Positions 1-7,847 of a DNA stretch of 42,956 nucleotides are shown piece after piece. This DNA is from a virus, in IMG/VR virus record IMGVR_UViG_3300044957_000646, positions 1 through 42,956 of that record. The stretch is one strand, 5' to 3'. Positions within the stretch are counted from its first letter, which is position 1. Every line of letters starts with the position of its first letter. The notes below the pieces were generated by a model, which made no database searches, had not been told where the DNA came from, and worked only from the letters and a program-made list of their open reading frames with translations. A program made the position numbers and the translations under genes.

Positions 1-123
1 GTGTTTGACTCCATCATGGCATGCAATGCCGATGTTTTGCCGGGCTGGACGCTGGTGGATGGCGTGTGGACGGCGCCGCCGGTGCCTGAGCCGCTTGTGC
101 CGGAGGCGCCGAGTGCCTCTTGA
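1..123 (+). CDS. C-terminal end of an upstream virion protein (partial)
   Basis: Only the last 40 codons are in the window, ending at TGA 121-123. The peptide contains PGWTLVDGVWTAPP followed by a proline- and glutamate-rich tail, a style common at the C-termini of phage tail-fibre or tail-assembly proteins. The stop overlaps the GTG start of the next gene, and this gene's last codons contain that gene's ribosome site. This fits one virion operon. The rest of the protein lies outside the window, so its function cannot be assigned. Confidence 0.6.
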   Translation: MFDSIMACNADVLPGWTLVDGVWTAPPVPEPLVPEAPSAS

Positions 124-1864
124 ACAGCTTGCTAATAGCCTGACCTTTTACGCCTTCTTCACGTCATCGAAGCAAGGCGTAACCGGGCTGACCGTCACGG
201 CAGACGTGTACAGAAACGGGACCGCGATACTGACCGCGCAGGCATGCACTGCGGTGGGCGGTGGCCTGTATTCGTATACATTGTCAAGTGCGAGTGTGAA
301 TGCAGAAGGCGAATACATTGCGCTGTTCAAGACGGCAAGCACAGGGGTGGATCAGCAACACATTCCCGCGATCTGGTGCATTTCAAAGGCGGGCGTGGAA
401 TACCTCGACGCGCAGGTCACCAGTCGCGCAGCCATCGCCGACTACACCAGCGCACGGGCAACCAAACTCGACAACCTTGATGCCGCCGTCACATCACGGC
501 TGGCATCCGGCAATGTGACTGTTGGCTCCTATGCCGTTGGGCAGGACCCGGCAACCCTTGTGTGGGCGGCGGGCACACGGACGCTGACGGGCTTTGGTTT
601 CAGCGTCACGGTCGGCACCAACAACGACAAGACGGGCTATGCACTGGCAGTCACCCCGCCGACCGTTGCCAACATTTGGGATGCAGCTACAAGCGGCATG
701 GCTACCGTTGGCTCAGTGGGCAAGCGCATTGCCGACTATGTGGACGCCGCGGTCTCAAGCAGGCTGGCGACCAGTGGCTACACCACACCAGACAACACGA
801 GCATTGGCACGATCCTAAGTCGCGCCGATGTAGCAATCAGCACCAGAGCGAGTGGGGCGGATTACACGACCGCTCGGGCTGTCAAACTCGACAACCTTGA
901 TGCGACCATCAGTTCAAGACTAACTCCTGCTGGCATCACAAGCATGCAAGCCGATGTGACGGCAATCAAGACACCGGTCACTACAAACCTTGATACGACG
1001 ATCTCAAGCCGACTTGCTCCTGCTGGCATCACAAGCATGCAAGCCGATGTGACGGCAATCAAGACACCAGTTGTTGCCAACGTCGATGCGACGATTAGCT
1101 CGCGGCTTGCGGGCAGTGCCTACACGCCGACTACCGCCATGAGTGCGGATGTCGCTACCATCTTGAGTCGCACCGATGTGGCAACCAGCACCAGAGCCAG
1201 TGGGGCGGATTACACGACCGCTCGGGCAGCCAAGATTGACAACCTTGATGCGACCATCAGTTCGAGGCTTGCGCCTGATGGCATCACGAGTATGCAGGCC
1301 GATGTGACGGCAATCAAAACGCCAGTCGCCACAAATCTTGATGCCACCATCTCAAGCAGACTCGCTCCGGCTGGCATCACCAGCCTGCAAGCCGACGTGA
1401 CGGCAATCAAAACGCCAGTCGTTGCAAATCTTGATGCGACCATCAGTTCGCGTCTTGCCTCCAGCACGTACACGCCGACGACTGCCATGAGCGCAGATGT
1501 CGCCACGATCCTGAGTCGCACTGATGTGGCAACCAGTACGAGGGCTGATGGATCTGCATATACAACTACAAGAGCCGCCAAGCTTGATCGGCTTGATGTG
1601 GCGGTCTCAAGCCGTGTCAGTGCGGGCACGGGAGCCATTGCGTATACCACCACGGTGACTGCACCAGCCACAGGTGCACCAATTGAAGGTGTCGCCGCGT
1701 GGGTCACGAGCGACAGTGCGGGGACAAACGTCATTGCGGGAACACAGTACACTAGCGCAAGTGGGACATGCACGTTTATGCTTGATGCAGGCTCATACTA
1801 TATGTGGCTGCAAAAGACTGGCTGGAACTTTTCAAATCCAGTCTCTATTACAGTGAGCACGTAA
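113..1864 (+). CDS. repeat-containing tail fibre-like virion protein
   Basis: I place the start at GTG 113, because GGAGG lies 6-8 bases upstream and the start overlaps the preceding stop; the frame stays open further upstream. The 583-residue protein has a beta-rich N-terminal domain (about residues 1-95). A long middle part (about 260-500) is made of repeats with the cores LDATISSRL, GITSMQADVTAIKTPV and SADVATILSRTDVATSTRA. The C-terminal domain (about 505-583) resembles a carboxypeptidase-regulatory-like Ig fold. Repeats rich in Ala, Thr, Ser and Asp with regular spacing suggest a fibrous trimeric shaft. It abuts the next structural gene with no gap. Host-recognition fibre is an inference from architecture; no catalytic motif is visible. 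Confidence 0.7.
   Translation: MPLEQLANSLTFYAFFTSSKQGVTGLTVTADVYRNGTAILTAQACTAVGGGLYSYTLSSASVNAEGEYIALFKTASTGVDQQHIPAIWCISKAGVEYLDAQVTSRAAIADYTSARATKLDNLDAAVTSRLASGNVTVGSYAVGQDPATLVWAAGTRTLTGFGFSVTVGTNNDKTGYALAVTPPTVANIWDAATSGMATVGSVGKRIADYVDAAVSSRLATSGYTTPDNTSIGTILSRADVAISTRASGADYTTARAVKLDNLDATISSRLTPAGITSMQADVTAIKTPVTTNLDTTISSRLAPAGITSMQADVTAIKTPVVANVDATISSRLAGSAYTPTTAMSADVATILSRTDVATSTRASGADYTTARAAKIDNLDATISSRLAPDGITSMQADVTAIKTPVATNLDATISSRLAPAGITSLQADVTAIKTPVVANLDATISSRLASSTYTPTTAMSADVATILSRTDVATSTRADGSAYTTTRAAKLDRLDVAVSSRVSAGTGAIAYTTTVTAPATGAPIEGVAAWVTSDSAGTNVIAGTQYTSASGTCTFMLDAGSYYMWLQKTGWNFSNPVSITVST
890..1610 (+). repeat. in-frame coding repeats of the fibre protein
   Basis: Two repeat types alternate. 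The short one is about 93 bp (31 residues) and carries GITSMQADVTAIKTPV. The longer one is about 150 bp and carries SADVATILSRTDVATSTRA. Each unit begins with an LDATISSRL-like segment. DNA identity between copies is high (for example around 925-970 and 1018-1065), which implies recent duplication or homogenisation. All units keep the reading frame, so this is protein shaft repetition and not a CRISPR array. Confidence 0.85.
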
Positions 1865-3160
1865 ATGCCTACATCTCAAGTGATTGTCCCTTCTCCAGCA
1901 GCAAGTAGCAGTGCGGCATCAAATAGCAATGTAGTGAGCAGAAAGGAATTGCGTCGCTATATTGCTGGGCCTTGGGGACTTGGTGGCCTTCATAGTGGCA
2001 TTGCATCAGATGGAACAAATCTGGTGCAGGGACTCAAGCAACTCGTCGATCAAAGTAGCGATGGACTTATAGATACTGCATATGATTCTGATAGATTTGA
2101 GCATGGATGGCTCATGAAGCTTAATAGCGATGGAACATCAGAGTCTCATAGAATTGCTTCTTATAGTCCAAACGATGGAACAATAACCATTGGGCGAGAA
2201 TTTGTAGCGCAGCCTGTTTCTGGTCAAACAGAATATGAAATTCATACACATGGAATGAGTCCGATTGATATCAATGCGGCAATAGACTGGGCGTGCAATA
2301 CCGCGAGGCTCGGCGCGTGGGTAATGCTTGGCGGCCTTGTTGCTGACGGAGACATGCAGTACAGCACTCTTGAATCATGGACAACTTCTGGAGCGACGGC
2401 CCAGAAATTTGCGCTTGTGGCCGGTGGGCGCGCACTGAGTGTGACAGCAAGCTCGGCAAATGGCTATGCTCGGAGCCTGTCTTTTGCAGTGTCGCCGCTC
2501 AAGACATATAGGATCTACGCAATTGGCACGCCGAGTACGACAAGTGGCTCGCTGAGTGTTCAGGCATGGAGCGACTCGGGGCAGGTGTCCGTCACATGGT
2601 TTGGGGGCAGCACGGGGACGGTCACAGGGCACGAAGGATTTTTTGGCGGCTCTTTTCTTGTGCCAGATGGCACGACAGTAATGCATGTGAGGCTCATTGG
2701 AAGCGGCACATGGACTGGAGTGGCCGTCTACGAGAACATGAGCAGGGGTGCGGCGCTGCCCGCATGGTGCATGCCTTATGATCAAGTCATCATTGGAGTT
2801 GCATACATTGATGGTGCTGGAGGTCGCGGCACAAAGGAGTATCGTGTAATACCGGGGCTTCCTGAGCCAAAGGGTGGCTGGCTAGAATTTGTGCCATCAG
2901 ACTGGGGTGGCCCAATTGCACTCAATGTTGCTATTCCTTTTGCGATTCCTTCTGATGACAATGCTCTCTTCCAAATGAGCGCAAGAGACTATATTGCGAC
3001 AGGTGCTTTGCGCTTCATCTATACGGGCCTGTCGCGGCCAAGAACTGTTGATACGAGCCGCTACGAGGCAGGCAGGCTCAAAGTCGAGCGAGAGTGGCAG
3101 GCATATCAGCGTGCAAGAAATCCGCTCGCATCTAAGAGAAATTCTTGGGGCAAGCGCTAG
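1865..3160 (+). CDS. virion structural protein, tail-associated, unknown role
   Basis: The ATG follows the upstream TAA directly, so translation is probably coupled. The 431-residue product has no catalytic motif that I recognise. Its middle part (about residues 160-300) is rich in Ser, Thr, Gly and aromatic residues in alternating beta-strand patterns, with YIYAIG-like and VSVTWFGGS segments typical of beta-sandwich carbohydrate-binding modules in phage tails. The N-terminal region contains YIAGPWGLGGLHSGI and the C-terminus is basic (RARNPLASKRNSWGKR). Third codon positions are more AT-rich than in the replication genes. A tail or adhesin component is inferred from neighbours. Confidence 0.6.
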   Translation: MPTSQVIVPSPAASSSAASNSNVVSRKELRRYIAGPWGLGGLHSGIASDGTNLVQGLKQLVDQSSDGLIDTAYDSDRFEHGWLMKLNSDGTSESHRIASYSPNDGTITIGREFVAQPVSGQTEYEIHTHGMSPIDINAAIDWACNTARLGAWVMLGGLVADGDMQYSTLESWTTSGATAQKFALVAGGRALSVTASSANGYARSLSFAVSPLKTYRIYAIGTPSTTSGSLSVQAWSDSGQVSVTWFGGSTGTVTGHEGFFGGSFLVPDGTTVMHVRLIGSGTWTGVAVYENMSRGAALPAWCMPYDQVIIGVAYIDGAGGRGTKEYRVIPGLPEPKGGWLEFVPSDWGGPIALNVAIPFAIPSDDNALFQMSARDYIATGALRFIYTGLSRPRTVDTSRYEAGRLKVEREWQAYQRARNPLASKRNSWGKR

Positions 3161-5349
3161 TGTCCGGCAAGGTCAGAAACATAGGCACGCTAAGAATTGA
3201 TGGCGTGTCATATCAGCTCGTTCCAAACGGTGAAGGCTGGACGTACACGTACACGGGTGTGGCAAGCGTGTCTCAGCAGACATCACCAGAGGAGCAGATT
3301 CTGGCGAGTGCACCTCCGGGCTACAAGCGCACGGTTGGCTGGCTTGATTGGACAGCGGGCACAGTCGGACCAGACATCTATTCGCCGAACATGAAGTATC
3401 TTGCTTCAGGAGAAGGTCCGCAGACCGAGCTTGCAAGAAAAATTGTAAGGCCCATGCAGAAGAGGCGCATCGAGCTTTCTTCTGCAAAAGGGCGTGTCAT
3501 AGATTTTTTTGAGTTTGACTTTCATGACGGCACCACGGGCCTGTATGTGGTACAGGCAGGAGGCGTGGTAAGGCGCATTACTACAGGCCTCAACGCGGAG
3601 GCAGTTGCCGCGCAGAAGACCACAGTCGGCACAGGAGGCGGAGACTCAGCGGGCGTCACTCTTACGACAAGGACGCTCACCGAAGCATCACCGCCATGGA
3701 CATGGTCCATTGGTGGCGGGAACACAAGGACGGGCGTGCTCTTGGGGGCGAAGGACGCAGCAGTCGTGCGCTGCTACGAGAGTGCATCGACTGCGGGTCT
3801 CCTTGTCTGGGAAGAGGACACTGGAGAGGCATCCGGTGGGGTGAATCACAACCCTGTAAGGTTCACGCACTGGACCACAGGGGTCTACTCAAACGAGGCC
3901 GTAGGCGGCGAGTACTTGTGGGCAAGCACTGCACCAAACTTTGTGCCAGATGTGGGTGGGACCGCAACCAAGCAGGCCATCTGGCCGCTTATTCAGGAGC
4001 AGGATCCATTCATTTGGGATAACTGGGTTGCAGAAATATCACCACTGAGCCTAGATCCGGGCCTGCATAGAATTACTGGTATTGCTGCATTGCGCGACAT
4101 GATTGTGATTACAACAAGTGTAGGCACAGTCTATCGAGTAAAGACAGACGCGGCAGGCGGAGTGCCAGCTCCCGTGCTTGATAGGCGTGCGGCCGTGCCT
4201 GATCCTGATAATGGACGGACGATGCGCGTGTGGAATGGGCGGCTCTTTGTGCCTACGCCTCGTGGCCTTTTTATGTACGTGGAGTTTGACGGACAGGTCG
4301 GCGGCACCCTTGTGTCAGTGGGACCTGAGTGCATCAAGGGCCATAACGGGCCGGTTCGAGGACACTCAGTCATTTATGGTGGCGACCCCGAGTGGCTCTA
4401 TGCTGCATTCTGGAATGGCACTGACTCATATATTTTGAAAGGGCGACTCCCAGAGCAAGGCGAGGAGGCTCCGGGTCGCATGATATGGCACAGCGCCTGT
4501 GCATATATTCCAAATGAGAGAGTCACTGCGCTGCATGTAACAAGTCCAAATGCATCGACAAATCCGATACTGTGCATTGGTACTCAGACGAATCCCACGG
4601 GGACTCAGCTTATACCGAGTGTGCATTTTGTCACACTGCCAAGACCGGGCAAGACGCTATTGACAGACAACAACTTGCGCTTTGATGTGAGTGGGCTGAG
4701 CGCAACATTGCCAGACCATGACTGCATGCTTGCAAATATCAAGAAGACATTTATGAGAGTATCTGTCACGTCTCATAATGTTAGCGCAATAAATCCAATT
4801 GATGTATATGCAAGAATTGATGAGAGCCAATGGGCAAGAGTTGGAGCAATAAAAGATTCGCCAATTGCAGACCTGTCATTGCCAAGAAATCTTACAGGAT
4901 ATAAGCTTGGACTAAAGCTCGTATTTCTTGGAAATGACAACACTGTGCCGAGCTTCGTGCAGGCAGTAGGGGTAGATTTTGTGGCACATATGCCAGCATC
5001 AAAATTTATTGACTGTGACGTGTTTATAGCTCAGGGACAGACAGTAGTGACTGGAGCGAACCAGTACTCTGGAATGAGCAGGGTCGCACTGCTAGAAATG
5101 CTCAAAGACAGCTCTAGGCTTCTTGCCGTAGTTGGTCCAGATGGCATTGAAAGGCAAGCACAGTTCGACAAGACTGCGGGCCTCACATGGTCTTGGGTGG
5201 ATCAAGCCACACCGGACGCACAGTCAGGATTTCGTGCCAAATTTAGACTCAACATATACGACGACTTTGTATTGCAGCGGGCAGCACTGTATGATACGGA
5301 TCCTTATACCGAGGGAACATTCGTTTCATACTATGACATGACAGGCTAA
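3160..5349 (+). CDS. large virion protein, possibly tail hub or beta-propeller-like
   Basis: GTG 3160 overlaps the upstream TAG by one base, with GGGG 3147-3150 upstream; TTG 3145 is an alternative start. The 729-residue protein has repeated short segments of the type RITGIAALRDMIVITTSVGTVYRV and RMRVWNGRLFVPTPRGLFMY, reminiscent of beta-propeller blades that alternate hydrophobic strands with Gly and Asp turns. No enzymatic motif is visible. It sits between two tail-fibre-like genes in one operon, so a structural role at the tail or baseplate is likely. The propeller suggestion is an inference from strand periodicity only. Confidence 0.6.
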   Translation: MSGKVRNIGTLRIDGVSYQLVPNGEGWTYTYTGVASVSQQTSPEEQILASAPPGYKRTVGWLDWTAGTVGPDIYSPNMKYLASGEGPQTELARKIVRPMQKRRIELSSAKGRVIDFFEFDFHDGTTGLYVVQAGGVVRRITTGLNAEAVAAQKTTVGTGGGDSAGVTLTTRTLTEASPPWTWSIGGGNTRTGVLLGAKDAAVVRCYESASTAGLLVWEEDTGEASGGVNHNPVRFTHWTTGVYSNEAVGGEYLWASTAPNFVPDVGGTATKQAIWPLIQEQDPFIWDNWVAEISPLSLDPGLHRITGIAALRDMIVITTSVGTVYRVKTDAAGGVPAPVLDRRAAVPDPDNGRTMRVWNGRLFVPTPRGLFMYVEFDGQVGGTLVSVGPECIKGHNGPVRGHSVIYGGDPEWLYAAFWNGTDSYILKGRLPEQGEEAPGRMIWHSACAYIPNERVTALHVTSPNASTNPILCIGTQTNPTGTQLIPSVHFVTLPRPGKTLLTDNNLRFDVSGLSATLPDHDCMLANIKKTFMRVSVTSHNVSAINPIDVYARIDESQWARVGAIKDSPIADLSLPRNLTGYKLGLKLVFLGNDNTVPSFVQAVGVDFVAHMPASKFIDCDVFIAQGQTVVTGANQYSGMSRVALLEMLKDSSRLLAVVGPDGIERQAQFDKTAGLTWSWVDQATPDAQSGFRAKFRLNIYDDFVLQRAALYDTDPYTEGTFVSYYDMTG

Positions 5350-5360
5350 AGAGGCACACA

Positions 5361-6083
5361 ATGAGCTTTGACCGAGAGCTGGGGACGACAGTCCGCAAAG
5401 AACACATATTGCAAATCGTCAAGGCTTGGGAAGGCGATGAGAGCTACGGCGTGCCCCTCGCACTGACTGCTGTGAGTTCGAGCACAAGCCCCGCGCTGTC
5501 AGTCAGAAATAGATCGGCGAGCGGCGTGGGACTGCTTGTAAGAAATAGCAGTGACACTGGTGACTTGCTGCGGGTCACTGACTCGGGAGCCGCGTTCTCT
5601 TTTCAGCCGGGGTCCATTAATGGCTCTGGTGTGGTCACGCCGAGCATCACGCTTGGTGGAGATAGTGACACAGGCTTCTGGCACCCCGGCGGAAATGATA
5701 ATAACGGCAATATATCAATTGCAAGTCAAGGCGCGGAGGTCGAGCGCTGGACACCTACTGCACATACAGTGTATTTGCCGACAACAATTGACGACCAGAA
5801 TGCAAATGCCGATGGGCTTTCAATCAAGCCGGTCAATGCGGCTGGTGCGTCGCAGGCAGGCCCAAGGCTTGTGCTTCAGGCGACCGCACTGAGCGGAGCC
5901 ACAGTCAATGCAAGGGACTTTATTTTGCGTGTGAGCACCACGGCGGCTGATGGCACGGGGAAGCTCGAAGTGCTAACAAGGCTCAACGGCGGAGCAGAGA
6001 CCGTCGTCATGAGTCTTACGGACAGTGGCACTCTCAGCGATTCATTCTCGACATCAGTAGGCAAGATGTGGCTTTGCTCTTAA
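5361..6083 (+). CDS. tail fibre/tail spike-like protein
   Basis: The ATG is preceded by AGAGG. The 240-residue protein contains ITLGGDSDTGFWHPG (about residues 94-108), a motif seen in many phage tail fibre proteins. It is followed by IYLPTTI-like and LSIKPVNAAG-like beta-rich segments. The N-terminus, with REL and VRKEHILQIVKAWEGDESYGVPL, could be an attachment part. There is no intramolecular chaperone domain. It directly precedes the lysis genes, a common position for the last virion gene. Confidence 0.65.
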   Translation: MSFDRELGTTVRKEHILQIVKAWEGDESYGVPLALTAVSSSTSPALSVRNRSASGVGLLVRNSSDTGDLLRVTDSGAAFSFQPGSINGSGVVTPSITLGGDSDTGFWHPGGNDNNGNISIASQGAEVERWTPTAHTVYLPTTIDDQNANADGLSIKPVNAAGASQAGPRLVLQATALSGATVNARDFILRVSTTAADGTGKLEVLTRLNGGAETVVMSLTDSGTLSDSFSTSVGKMWLCS

Positions 6084-6111
6084 AATAATAATACTATAGA
6101 AAGAAAAAGGC

Positions 6112-6312
6112 GTGGACATTGATTTGCTTCTTGGAATTGCAAGGGAGTCTCCGGGTGTCATACTTACAGTACTAGCACTATACCTTTTTAAAGTAGTGGT
6201 AAACGACATGAAGCATGATGTTGAGAGCATGAAGCACATGCTCGGGCAAATTCAGTCGTCTCTTGCAAAGATTGCAGATACAATTGAAAGGGCAGAGAAG
6301 CGTGGAAATTGA
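6112..6312 (+). CDS. holin-like small membrane protein (BhlA/UviB type)
   Basis: The 66-residue product starts at GTG 6112 behind AAAAAGG. It has one N-terminal membrane segment (about residues 11-28, SPGVILTVLALYLFKVVV) and then an amphipathic, coiled-coil-like tail (MKHDVESMKHMLGQIQSSLAKIADTIERAEKRG). The arrangement MDIDLLL-x-IA..., one membrane helix and a charged tail matches BhlA/UviB-type holins. The 3' end overlaps the endolysin start by 11 bases, so the two form a lysis cassette. It would make membrane lesions that release or activate the amidase. Function is inferred from topology and context. Confidence 0.65.
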   Translation: MDIDLLLGIARESPGVILTVLALYLFKVVVNDMKHDVESMKHMLGQIQSSLAKIADTIERAEKRGN

Positions 6313-7033
6313 ACTGAGGTCCACAAAATTTAAGACATCGACGCCTCATGGAACTATTCGAAAGATCGCGGGTGTTGTGCTGCATCACACAGGCACGACA
6401 AGGGCAGTCGAGTGCCACAGTCAAGGCTCATGGCATTTCATCGTCGATAGAGATGGGACTGTCTACAATGATGTGGACACGAATGATATTGCTTGGCATA
6501 CCGCATATACAAATAGATGGAAGCCAAAGTGGGTTGATGCCAGCGCGCCGTGGTTCACTGGCAGCGCAATCAATGCGTGCAGTATCGGCATTGAAATTGT
6601 GAGCCATCCAGACTTGCCAAACTTTAAGGGCTATACGAATGCGCAGCTCGCAGCACTTGGCGAGCTATTCAGAAAGCTATGGGTGGATCACGGTGACCTG
6701 TGGTACGTAGGCCATGGTCAGGTGCAGCTTGATCGGCGCAGGACCGAGCCGGACGACTTCCCATGGGACAGATACTTCCTGTGGGACGACAACAATGGAT
6801 ATAGATACGTTCATGATATTGGGGGCAATGAAGAAATGACCGACACGCAGCGTGGCATTCTTGCGGCGGCCGAGAGGCAGGGCCTCAAGGAAGAGGCCGA
6901 CATTGACCAGCTCGTCGGGCGCTACAATCTGCTGGCTGAGCAGGTCGAGAGCCTAGAGCATTTGCTTGCTGAGGCGCAGGCAGAGCGCGATGCAGCCATT
7001 GCGGCCAAGGAGGCGGCAGATGCGCGGGATTGA
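6302..7033 (+). CDS. N-acetylmuramoyl-L-alanine amidase endolysin
   Basis: The enzyme would cut the bond between N-acetylmuramic acid and the peptide stem of peptidoglycan at the end of infection. An Amidase_2/PGRP fold is visible: VVLHHTG (about residues 24-30, first zinc-ligand His), the central GIEIVSHPDLPNF strand and loop, and WYVGHGQVQLDRRRTEPDDFPW (second His plus the Asp/Arg region, where a Cys or Asp serves as third ligand). The last 60 residues are an acidic, Ala/Glu-rich coiled coil rather than a clear cell-wall-binding domain. I chose GTG 6302, which follows an AGAGAAG site and overlaps the holin gene. There is no signal peptide, so export depends on the holin. Confidence 0.85.
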   Translation: MEIELRSTKFKTSTPHGTIRKIAGVVLHHTGTTRAVECHSQGSWHFIVDRDGTVYNDVDTNDIAWHTAYTNRWKPKWVDASAPWFTGSAINACSIGIEIVSHPDLPNFKGYTNAQLAALGELFRKLWVDHGDLWYVGHGQVQLDRRRTEPDDFPWDRYFLWDDNNGYRYVHDIGGNEEMTDTQRGILAAAERQGLKEEADIDQLVGRYNLLAEQVESLEHLLAEAQAERDAAIAAKEAADARD

Positions 7034-7235
7034 CAATGAAGCAGTCATGACGTATGTTGCTGCGACACTTGGTATTATCTCGTGTCTTGCAACAATCTAC
7101 GGGGCACTTGTCATTGGGGACAATGACTACAGTGTGGCGCTCGTTTCTATGAATGGGGCGACGACTGCGTTTTTTCTGACATTGCATGCGAAGAAGACGC
7201 TAGGTGGTCCACCTGATGGACCGGGAGTGGCGTAA
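7020..7235 (+). CDS. small two-helix membrane protein, holin candidate
   Basis: ATG 7020 lies 7 bases after a strong AAGGAGG that sits inside the endolysin gene, with a 14-base overlap. The 71-residue protein has two hydrophobic segments (about residues 10-33, with TYVAATLGIISCLATIYGAL, and about 39-56, with ALVSMNGATTAFFLTLHA) and a short charged tail. Two membrane spans next to an amidase fit a second holin or antiholin. It could also be an unrelated membrane protein. No family is recognised with confidence. Confidence 0.6.
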   Translation: MRGIDNEAVMTYVAATLGIISCLATIYGALVIGDNDYSVALVSMNGATTAFFLTLHAKKTLGGPPDGPGVA

Positions 7236-7348
7236 TGGCTGGTAAGACTGGGACGAGAATGCCGTCGAAGAAGATGGCAGTCGTGGTTGTCATCGGCACC
7301 AAGGGGCCGAAGAGCATCGGGCGCAAGCCCAGTGCGAAGAAGTACTGA
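7235..7348 (+). CDS. tiny lysine-rich protein (37 aa)
   Basis: The ATG overlaps the last base of the preceding TAA. The product is 37 residues, with a KTGTRMPSKKM basic start, a short VVVVIG strand and a KPSAKKY end. It is the first of four consecutive very short, strongly basic ORFs. The spacing and overlap pattern supports translation. Possible roles are nucleic-acid binding or a minor virion component. No family is recognised. Confidence 0.5.
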   Translation: MAGKTGTRMPSKKMAVVVVIGTKGPKSIGRKPSAKKY

Positions 7349-7349
7349 G

Positions 7350-7511
7350 ATGGCACCGGAGCATCGTGGCTTCAAGGAAGTGCAGGCAAGCATCGCAAAG
7401 AAGGGTGGCTACAGCATGGAGGCGGCAGGAGCAATTCTTGCCAGCGCCAGTCGCAAGGCTAGCCCTGCTGCGAAGAAGGCAAACCCCCGGCTGAACAAAG
7501 TCAAAGGCTAG
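7350..7511 (+). CDS. small basic phage protein with KKGGYS...ASPAAKKANP pattern (53 aa)
   Basis: The ATG follows the preceding TGA by one base. The product contains FKEVQASIAKKGGYSMEAAG and then SRKASPAAKKANPRLNKVKG. I recall this motif order in small hypothetical proteins encoded near virion genes in many phages, where its role is unknown. The Lys/Ala-rich C-terminus suggests nucleic-acid binding. Confidence 0.6.
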   Translation: MAPEHRGFKEVQASIAKKGGYSMEAAGAILASASRKASPAAKKANPRLNKVKG

Positions 7512-7529
7512 TAAAGGAATAATACAAGA

Positions 7530-7622
7530 ATGTATGGGAAGAAGACTGCTCCTCCGAAGAGAATGCCTGCCGGGCATGACGGCAAGACTAAGTGCCATTG
7601 CGGAATGAAGAAAGGAAAGTAG
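7530..7622 (+). CDS. micro-ORF with Cys-x-Cys motif (30 aa)
   Basis: AAAGGA lies about 11 bases upstream of ATG 7530. The 30-residue peptide reads as a basic head (MYGKKTAPPKRMPAGHDGK) and a KCHCGMKKGK tail with a C-x-C pair and two His. This could bind one metal ion or be structural. Its context in a row of similar basic micro-ORFs supports its being real. It is below the length at which most gene callers report. Confidence 0.5.
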   Translation: MYGKKTAPPKRMPAGHDGKTKCHCGMKKGK

Positions 7623-7623
7623 T

Positions 7624-7797
7624 ATGGTAGCTCGTAAGAAGCCGATGATGGAAAAGGAGCCGACCACTCGGGCGGGCATGGCAGCGGACATGAAGAAGGA
7701 CGCGGCCATGGCAAAGGCAATGGGAAGCAAGAGCAAGGCCCCGGCCAAGCCTGCTGCCAAGGGTGGTCGCCCTATGCCCCCGTGGCTCGGCAAGTAG
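7624..7797 (+). CDS. small Lys/Ala-rich protein (57 aa)
   Basis: The ATG begins two bases after the preceding TAG, behind AAAGGAAAG. The 57-residue product is rich in Lys, Met, Ala and Pro (KKPMMEKEPTTRAGMAAD, then SKSKAPAKPAAKGGRP) and ends PPWLGK. It resembles disordered histone-tail-like or nucleic-acid-binding peptides. It is the last gene before a terminator. No family is recognised. Confidence 0.55.
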   Translation: MVARKKPMMEKEPTTRAGMAADMKKDAAMAKAMGSKSKAPAKPAAKGGRPMPPWLGK

Positions 7798-7811
7798 CCA
7801 CAAAGAGAAAT

Positions 7812-7847
7812 GCCCCCGAGCATCTGAGATGCCGGGGGCTTTCTTTT
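7812..7847. terminator. bidirectional rho-independent terminator between convergent operons
   Basis: GCCCCCG, one bulged A, and GCATC pair with GATGC and CGGGGGC around a TGA loop. TTTCTTTT follows on the plus strand. On the minus strand the hairpin is followed by ATTTCTCTTT. It lies exactly between the plus-strand late genes and the thyX stop codon, so it can end both transcripts. Confidence 0.85.

Noticed and set aside
890-1610. Regular repeats that might suggest a CRISPR array
   Set aside because: Repeats are in frame, code for a fibre shaft, vary like protein repeats, and there are no unique spacers.
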